This document shows positions 56,871 to 64,000 of a stretch of DNA of 64,000 nucleotides, one piece after another. Numbering within the stretch: the first letter of the stretch is position 1; each line of letters starts with the position of its first letter. The translations under genes were made by a program, and so were the position numbers. The notes beneath the pieces were generated by a model, which saw only the letters and a program-made list of their open reading frames with translations, did no database searches and was not told the origin of the DNA. Source of the stretch: Pyxidicoccus xibeiensis (GTDB taxonomy: Bacteria; Myxococcota; Myxococcia; Myxococcales; Myxococcaceae); assembly GCF_024198175.1 (NCBI RefSeq), contig NZ_JAJVKV010000013.1:124001-188000 (forward strand), read 5' to 3'.

Positions 56871-57019
56871 GGGCGTGGGCGAATCTAGGGGCCCGGAAAA
56901 CGTCGGGTCAACGAAAGCGAACGCGCCGGGTGGGATACGTCCGGGCGTAAAGTGGAGTACCCCCGTGTGGGGCGACGTTGCCCCCCCATGGGGTCAAAGT
57001 TACGATTGCCATTCCCTCG

Positions 57020-59236
57020 ATGATTCGCCTGAACGACATCCTCCAACGGGTCTCCTCGTATCACCCGGACCCTGACCTGGACATCATCAAGAAGGCCTAC
57101 GTCTACTCAGCCAAGGTCCACCAGGGCCAGCTGAGGAAGTCGGGCGAGCCCTACCTCGTCCACCCGCTCGAGGTGGCGGGCATCCTCGGAGAGCTGAAGC
57201 TCGACGAGGCGTCCATCGTCACCGGCCTCCTCCACGACACCATCGAAGACACGCTCGCCACCGCCGAGGAGCTCACCGAGCTGTTCGGCGCGGAAGTGGC
57301 GCAGCTGGTGGACGGCGTCACCAAGCTGTCCAAGTTCTCCGCGTCCGCCACGCTCTCCCAGGAGGAGAAGCAGGCGGAGAACTTCCGGAAGATGATCATC
57401 GCGATGGCGCAGGACATCCGCGTCATCCTCGTGAAGCTGGCGGACCGCACGCACAACATGCGGACGCTGGACCACATGTCCGAGGAGAAGCAGGCGCGCA
57501 TCGCCCAGGAGACGCTGGACATCTACGCGCCCCTGGCGAACCGGCTCGGCATCTCCTGGATCAAGACGGAGCTGGAGGACCTGAGCTTCCGCTACGTGAA
57601 GCCGCAGGAGTTCTTCGCGCTCCAGGAGAAGCTCAACAAGCGCAAGAAGGAGCGCGAGGAGTACATCGAGGACACCTGCGCGCTCATCCGCTCGAAGCTC
57701 GTGGAGCGCGGGCTGAAGGCCGAGGTGAGCGGCCGCTTCAAGCACGTCTACAGCATCTACAAGAAGATCAAGGCGCAGGGCATCGACTTCGATCAGATCC
57801 ACGACATCATCGCGTTCCGCATCATCTCCCCCACGGCGCCCGCCTGCTACGAGGCGCTGGGCCTGGTGCACGAGATGTGGAAGCCGGTGCCGGGGCGCTT
57901 CAAGGACTTCATCGCGATTCCGAAGCCCAACATGTACCAGTCACTGCACACCACGGTGATTGGCCCCTTGAGCGAGCGCGTGGAGGTGCAGATCCGCACC
58001 GCGGAGATGCACAAGATCGCCGAGGAGGGCATCGCCGCGCACTGGAAGTACAAGGAGGGCAAGGCCGTCATCTCCAAGGATGACGAGAAGTTCGCCTGGC
58101 TGCGGCAGCTGATGGAGTGGCAGCAGGACCTGAAGGACCCGAAGGAGTTCCTCGAGACGGTGAAGGTGGACCTCTTCACCGACGAGGTCTTCGTCTTCAC
58201 GCCCAAGGGCGACGTGCGCTCGCTGCCGCGCGGGGCGACGCCGGTGGACTTCGCGTACGCCATCCACTCGGACGTGGGCAACCGGTGCGTGGGCGCGAAG
58301 GTGAACGGGAAGATCGTCCCGCTGCGCTACAAGCTGAAGAACGGCGACACGGTGGAGGTGCTCACCAGCCCGCAGCAGCACCCGTCCAAGGACTGGCTCA
58401 CCTTCGTCAAGACGAGCCGCGCCCAGCAGCGCATCCGCGGCTTCATCAAGCAGCAGCAGCGCGACAAGAGCCTGCAACTGGGCCGCGAGCTGACGGACCG
58501 CGAGCTCAAGCGCTTCCAGCTGAACTTCAACCGGCTGCTCAAGTCCGGGGAGATGAAGAAGGCCGCCGAGGACCTGGGCTTCCGCATCGAGGACGACCTG
58601 CTGGTGGCCATCGGCTACGGCAAGGTGACGCCGCAGCAGCTCATCCACCGCCTGGTGCCGCAGGAGAAGCTGGCCGCGGCGGAGGCCAGCGCGAAGGGGG
58701 ACGGCCCCGGCCACACCGCCACGGGCGGCAACGGCTCCTCCATGCTGCCGGGCCTGTCGCGCGTCACGGACCTGGCGAAGCGGCTGGTGGGACGCACCAA
58801 CCGCAGCGGCGTGCAGATTGGCGGCGTGGACGACGTGCTGGTGCGCTTCGGACGGTGTTGCAACCCCGTCCCCGGCGACCCCATCGCCGGCTTCATCACC
58901 CGGGGACGGGGAGTGACGGTGCACACGGTCGGCTGTGAGAAGGCGCTGGCCACGGACCCCGAGCGCCGCGTGGACGTGACGTGGGACGTCCGGGGCGACT
59001 TCAAGCGCCCCGTCACCCTGCGCGTGCTGACGGCGGACCGGCCGGGCCTCCTGGCGGACATCTCCAACACCTTCTCCAAGAAGGGCGTCAACATCTCCCA
59101 GGCCAACTGCCGGGCCACGGGGGATGACCGCGCGGTGAACACCTTCGAGGTCACCATCTCCGACCTCAAGCAGCTCACCGACCTGATGCGCACCATCGAG
59201 CGTCTCAACGGGGTGTACTCCGTCGAGCGAATCTAA
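57020..59236 (+). CDS. RelA/SpoT-family (p)ppGpp synthetase/hydrolase
   Basis: 738 residues, the usual length for bifunctional Rel. The HD hydrolase domain has YLVHPLEVAGIL and LLHDTIEDT (about 71), so hydrolase activity is expected. The synthetase domain has FKDFIAIPKPNMYQSLHTTVIGP (about 300-315). A TGS domain (about 390-450; VFVFTPKGDVRSLPRGATPVDFAYAIH) and a C-terminal ACT domain (VLTADRPGLLADISNTFSKKGVNI, about 665-738) follow, with a zinc-finger-like Cys motif CCNPVPGD between. ATG 57020 has no clear ribosome-binding site; a TTG lies at 56978. Makes and degrades the stringent-response alarmone. Confidence 0.95.
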   Translation: MIRLNDILQRVSSYHPDPDLDIIKKAYVYSAKVHQGQLRKSGEPYLVHPLEVAGILGELKLDEASIVTGLLHDTIEDTLATAEELTELFGAEVAQLVDGVTKLSKFSASATLSQEEKQAENFRKMIIAMAQDIRVILVKLADRTHNMRTLDHMSEEKQARIAQETLDIYAPLANRLGISWIKTELEDLSFRYVKPQEFFALQEKLNKRKKEREEYIEDTCALIRSKLVERGLKAEVSGRFKHVYSIYKKIKAQGIDFDQIHDIIAFRIISPTAPACYEALGLVHEMWKPVPGRFKDFIAIPKPNMYQSLHTTVIGPLSERVEVQIRTAEMHKIAEEGIAAHWKYKEGKAVISKDDEKFAWLRQLMEWQQDLKDPKEFLETVKVDLFTDEVFVFTPKGDVRSLPRGATPVDFAYAIHSDVGNRCVGAKVNGKIVPLRYKLKNGDTVEVLTSPQQHPSKDWLTFVKTSRAQQRIRGFIKQQQRDKSLQLGRELTDRELKRFQLNFNRLLKSGEMKKAAEDLGFRIEDDLLVAIGYGKVTPQQLIHRLVPQEKLAAAEASAKGDGPGHTATGGNGSSMLPGLSRVTDLAKRLVGRTNRSGVQIGGVDDVLVRFGRCCNPVPGDPIAGFITRGRGVTVHTVGCEKALATDPERRVDVTWDVRGDFKRPVTLRVLTADRPGLLADISNTFSKKGVNISQANCRATGDDRAVNTFEVTISDLKQLTDLMRTIERLNGVYSVERI

Positions 59237-59316
59237 CCCGCCGCCTTTCGTGCTAGAGCGCCCCGGAAAACCCCGGGTGGCCACCGTGGCCACCCTCCAA
59301 CTCCGAGGTGCGCCTC

Positions 59317-59703
59317 ATGGCTCGCAAGGCAATCCACTCCGACCAGGCCCCCAAGGCCATTGGCCCCTACTCGCAGGCGGTGCAGGTGGACGCGGGGAAG
59401 ATGACCTTCCTCTCCGGCCAGATTCCCCTGGACCCCAGCACCATGGAGATGGTGCAGGGAGACGTCGTCGCGCAGGCCGAGCGGGTGATGGAGAACCTCA
59501 AGGCCGTGCTCGCCGCCAGCGGCCTGGACTTCTCCCACGTGGTGCGCTGCACCATCTTCCTCACCGACCTGGGTGACTTCGCCCGGGTGAACGAAGTCTA
59601 CGGCCGCTACTTCACCGGCGCGCCCCCGGCCCGCGCCACCGTGCAGGTGTCCGCGCTGCCGCGCGGCTCCAAGGTGGAGATCGACGCCATCGCTGTCTCC
59701 TGA
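59317..59703 (+). CDS. ridA: RidA family enamine/imine deaminase
   Basis: 128 residues, full length. IHSDQAPKAIGPYSQAVQV, TFLSGQIPLDP, RCTIFLTDLGDFARVNEVYGRYFTGAPPARATVQVSALPRG: the catalytic Arg in RCTIFLTD and the Rid signature GAPPARATVQV are both present. Hydrolyses reactive 2-aminoacrylate-type imines from threonine/serine metabolism. ATG 59317 has GAGG 9 bases upstream. It follows the RelA/SpoT gene by 80 bases. Confidence 0.95.
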   Translation: MARKAIHSDQAPKAIGPYSQAVQVDAGKMTFLSGQIPLDPSTMEMVQGDVVAQAERVMENLKAVLAASGLDFSHVVRCTIFLTDLGDFARVNEVYGRYFTGAPPARATVQVSALPRGSKVEIDAIAVS

Positions 59704-59736
59704 CGCAGGCGCCTTCGGGCACCCGTGGAAAACACA

Positions 59737-59770
59737 GAGGCCGCCGGACCCTCAGCGGTCCGACGGCCTC
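59737..59770. terminator. Bidirectional convergent terminator
   Basis: A 14-bp stem with one mismatch (59737-59750 and 59757-59770), loop ctcagc. On the minus strand it is followed by TGTGTTTT, serving the DsbA-like gene; on the plus strand it follows ridA. Confidence 0.8.
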
Positions 59771-59797
59771 TCGTGCTTCATGGAAGCGGGATGCTGA

Positions 59798-61798
<2,001 letters not shown>

Positions 61799-61971
61799 AG
61801 GTCCGACTCCGGGCCCGAGCGTGGGGGTTTACAAGGGCAGAGGGCGGGGTACTTAACAGAGGGAATTCCAGACATGCAAGCCAACGGGCCTGTCCCTCCG
61901 CGGGGGATTCAGCCCCCCTAGGGGCCCGGAAACTGGGGAGTTTTCAGAAAAATTCCGCCAAAGTGAGGATC

Positions 61972-62202
61972 ATGCTCGACGGGGTGCGATTGGACACGTC
62001 CGGGGCCCTCTGCCCCATGCCCATCCTGGAAATTGCCAAGCTCATACGAAAGCTGGCGCCAGGAACGGTCGTGGAGCTCATCTCCACGGACCGGGGGCTG
62101 GAGCAGGACCTGCCAGCGTGGTGCGAGGCCACGGGCCATCCGCTCGTGCGGCTGGAGCGCAGGGGGGACACCTACGTGGGGTGGGTGCGCAAGGCGGGCT
62201 GA
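61972..62202 (+). CDS. TusA/SirA-like sulfur-carrier protein
   Basis: 76 residues. MLDGVRLDTSGALCPMPILEIAKLIRKLAPGTVVEL has the CPMP motif with the active Cys (Cys 14), then DLPAWCEATGHPLV. Carries persulfide sulfur for tRNA thiolation or molybdenum-cofactor-type routes. ATG 61972 follows GTGAGGATC; an in-frame GTG at 61963 is an alternative. Divergent from the DsbA-like gene and convergent with the ABC genes. Confidence 0.92.
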   Translation: MLDGVRLDTSGALCPMPILEIAKLIRKLAPGTVVELISTDRGLEQDLPAWCEATGHPLVRLERRGDTYVGWVRKAG

Positions 62203-62233
62203 GCCGCGAGGGGCCCGCCCGCCGTGCAGCGCG

Positions 62234-63145
62234 TCACAGCAACTGGAGGACGCGGTCTTCCAGGCGCTGGCCCCGGCTGACGCCGAGGATGAGCACACCC
62301 GTCTGGAGCAGGTGGCCCACCACGCGGCTGATGACCTCTTCGGGGCGGACGCCGCCGCGGATGCGCACGCGCAGCACGGAGTCGCCTTCCATGCGCGCGT
62401 CGGTGACGTCGGCGATGGAGGCAATCTCCGGGAGGAGCACGTCACCGCGGGCAATCTGCACGCGGAACTCGGAGCCCTGGCCGGTGAGCTCGGACATGGT
62501 GCCGGCCTGGGCCAGCGAGCCCTTGTCGAGGATGGCGGCGGCGTCGCACAGCTCCTCCAGCTCCTGGAGGTTGTGGCTGGAGACCACCACCGTCTGCTGG
62601 GCGTCGCGCATGCCGCGGATGACCTGGCGCACCTGGGCGGCGATGCGTGGGTCCAGCCCGGCGGTGGGCTCGTCCAGCAGCACCAGCGGCGGGCGGCCCA
62701 TGAGGGCCTGGGCCATGGCGGCGCGCTTGGCCATGCCGTGGCTGAGCGCCTGCGTCTGGACGTTCCAGGCCTCCATCAGCCCCACCTGCTCCAGCGCGCC
62801 CCGGGCCTCGCGGTCCGGGTCGTCCAGGTTGGACAGGCGGGCCCAGTAGGTGAGCAGCGCGCCCGTCTCCCAGCCCGGCGGCAGCACCGCGTCCTGGGGC
62901 AGCGCGCCCAGCCGGCCCTTGAGGGCGCCCGGCGTGGTGGGGTCCACGTCCATGACCTTGAGCGTGCCCTCGGACGGGTAGAGGTAGCCGCACATCATGG
63001 AGAACGTCGTCGTCTTGCCGGCGCCGTTGGGGCCGATGAGGCCGTACACGGAGCCTTTGGGGACGGAGAAGCTGACGCCCTTGACGGCGACCTTCTCGCC
63101 GAAGCGCTTCGACACGCCGAACAGCTCGATGGCCAGGTCGCTCAC
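62234..63145 (-). CDS. ABC transporter ATP-binding protein
   Basis: 303 residues. Walker A GPNGAGKTTT, Q-loop (PQDAV), signature LSHGMAKR in place of the usual LSGGQ, Walker B LVLLDEPTAGLDP, and H-loop SSHN. The length and C-terminal extension fit an exporter of the DrrA/CcmA type, here for an unknown substrate. It starts with GTG 63145, sharing four bases (GTGA) with the end of the permease gene, so the two are translated together. Confidence 0.93.
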   Translation of the reverse strand: MSDLAIELFGVSKRFGEKVAVKGVSFSVPKGSVYGLIGPNGAGKTTTFSMMCGYLYPSEGTLKVMDVDPTTPGALKGRLGALPQDAVLPPGWETGALLTYWARLSNLDDPDREARGALEQVGLMEAWNVQTQALSHGMAKRAAMAQALMGRPPLVLLDEPTAGLDPRIAAQVRQVIRGMRDAQQTVVVSSHNLQELEELCDAAAILDKGSLAQAGTMSELTGQGSEFRVQIARGDVLLPEIASIADVTDARMEGDSVLRVRIRGGVRPEEVISRVVGHLLQTGVLILGVSRGQRLEDRVLQLL

Positions 63146-64000
63146 AGGTCCCTCACGCGCAGGATGCCGTAGGCGCCCAGCAGGAAGATGGTCGCGAAGG
63201 CCGCGTAGGCGGCGCCGCTGGCGGCGAACTCGGCGAGCTTCGGGTGCAGCAGATCTCCCGCGTAGTACGAGGGCGACAGGTACCGCAGGAAGCGCAAGCG
63301 GCCGTCATCCCCGGAGGCGCGGCCGATGGTGTCCATCAGCCAGAAGACGAAGAGCACGATGAAGTTGAAGACGAGGCTCACCGCGGGGCTCCGGAAGAGG
63401 CTGGAGCACAGCGTGGTGAGGGACACGTAGGCCAGCGAGAAGACGATGGCCGCCAGCCAGAACTTGAGCAGGTTGAGCGCCATGTCCCCGAAGCCGAAGT
63501 CCGGGTTGGCGATGCGCGCGTACACGAAGATGGCCAGGTCGATGATGAGCACCAGCCCGAGCAGCAGCGTGGCCTGCGACAGGAACTTGCCCAGCAGCAC
63601 CGACGAGCGCCGCGCGCGCACGGTGAGGTAGCGCATGGAGCGCGGGCCCACCTCGCCGCTGATCTGATCGAACCCCATCAGCACGACGTAGGCCGGCAGG
63701 AAGAAGAGGGTGATCTTGAAGACGATGAGCACCTCCAGCGGTACCTGCGAGAGGGCCTCCATCATCGCGGTGTCATTGCTGGTGAACCACCCCAGCATCC
63801 CCTTGCGCATCTCCTCGCCGACCTGCGCCGTCGCGTCGGCGTTGGCGCCCGCGTCCTCGAGCTGCTTGCCCACGGCGGTGCGAACCTCGCGGGCGAGCCA
63901 GCCCACCACCAGCAGCACCAGCGCGGAGAACATGCTGTAGAGCCCGAGCAGCACCAGCGCGCGGCCGCTGCGCACGGCCCGGCGGAGCTCGGCGCTCCAG
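63142..64000 (-). CDS. ABC transporter permease, 5-prime end beyond the window
   Basis: At least 286 residues; the open frame continues past 64000 (WSAELRRAVRSGRALVLLGLY), so the start is not in the window. About six hydrophobic segments are visible, e.g. ALVLLGLYSMFSALVLLVVGWLA, ITLFFLPAYVVLMGF, LLLGLVLIIDLAIFVYA, LAAIVFSLAYVSLTTL, LVFNFIVLFVFWLMD and AAYAAFATIFLLGAYGIL, with EVGPRSMRYLTVRARR in between. Fits an ABC-2 type exporter permease. Overlaps the ATPase gene by four bases. Confidence 0.88.
   Translation of the reverse strand, partial: WSAELRRAVRSGRALVLLGLYSMFSALVLLVVGWLAREVRTAVGKQLEDAGANADATAQVGEEMRKGMLGWFTSNDTAMMEALSQVPLEVLIVFKITLFFLPAYVVLMGFDQISGEVGPRSMRYLTVRARRSSVLLGKFLSQATLLLGLVLIIDLAIFVYARIANPDFGFGDMALNLLKFWLAAIVFSLAYVSLTTLCSSLFRSPAVSLVFNFIVLFVFWLMDTIGRASGDDGRLRFLRYLSPSYYAGDLLHPKLAEFAASGAAYAAFATIFLLGAYGILRVRDL

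Overview
The window looks like chromosomal DNA of a myxobacterium, most likely the Myxococcus/Corallococcus/Pyxidicoccus group. Support for this is very high GC with strong GC bias at third codon positions, a MYXO-CTERM-like sorting tail on the first enzyme, many secreted and lipoprotein genes, several Ser/Thr-kinase, FHA and multi-PAS histidine kinase genes, and abundant families known mainly from myxobacteria. The assignment rests on gene content, not on a database search. I see no rRNA genes, CRISPR array or prophage.

Left half (1-36.5 kb) is accessory in character. It holds polysaccharide-active enzymes: a GH88 unsaturated glucuronyl hydrolase, two GH43-type enzymes and a polysaccharide deacetylase. 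There are two orphan multi-PAS histidine kinases and a TonB-dependent/Oar-like outer-membrane protein. Large unusual proteins include a five-repeat annexin-like protein with a close downstream partner gene, and a protein with two papain-like segments around an SH3b domain. A lipoprotein with a PD-(D/E)XK-like nuclease motif overlaps a possible immunity gene. An M23 peptidase lipoprotein carries tandem repeats. A three-gene YCII/DGPF-DoxX-ECF42 sigma factor operon has its genes joined by TGATG overlaps. A 19-residue double-glycine micropeptide gene sits between an inverted repeat and a strong terminator.

Right half (36.7-64 kb) is mostly housekeeping and stress physiology: tRNA-Glu and tRNA-Lys, a GreB-type elongation factor, a PIN-PhoH ATPase, a DUF493 protein, a methyltransferase, a lipid kinase and DnaK. 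A RavA-like/ViaA-like/PspA-like operon follows. Then come a diadenylate cyclase, a TraR/DksA-type zinc-finger protein and a RelA/SpoT protein. Between the last two lies a zinc-ribbon FHA / zinc-ribbon Ser/Thr kinase / zinc-ribbon FHA cluster. The window ends with RidA, a membrane-anchored protein with three DsbA-like domains, a TusA-like protein and an ABC exporter cut by the window edge.

Together the right half reads as stress and second-messenger control (c-di-AMP, ppGpp, phospho-signalling, envelope stress), while the left half reads as a predator/saprophyte's secreted arsenal and its sensors. Most gene starts were chosen from ribosome-binding sites and family lengths; doubtful ones are flagged.
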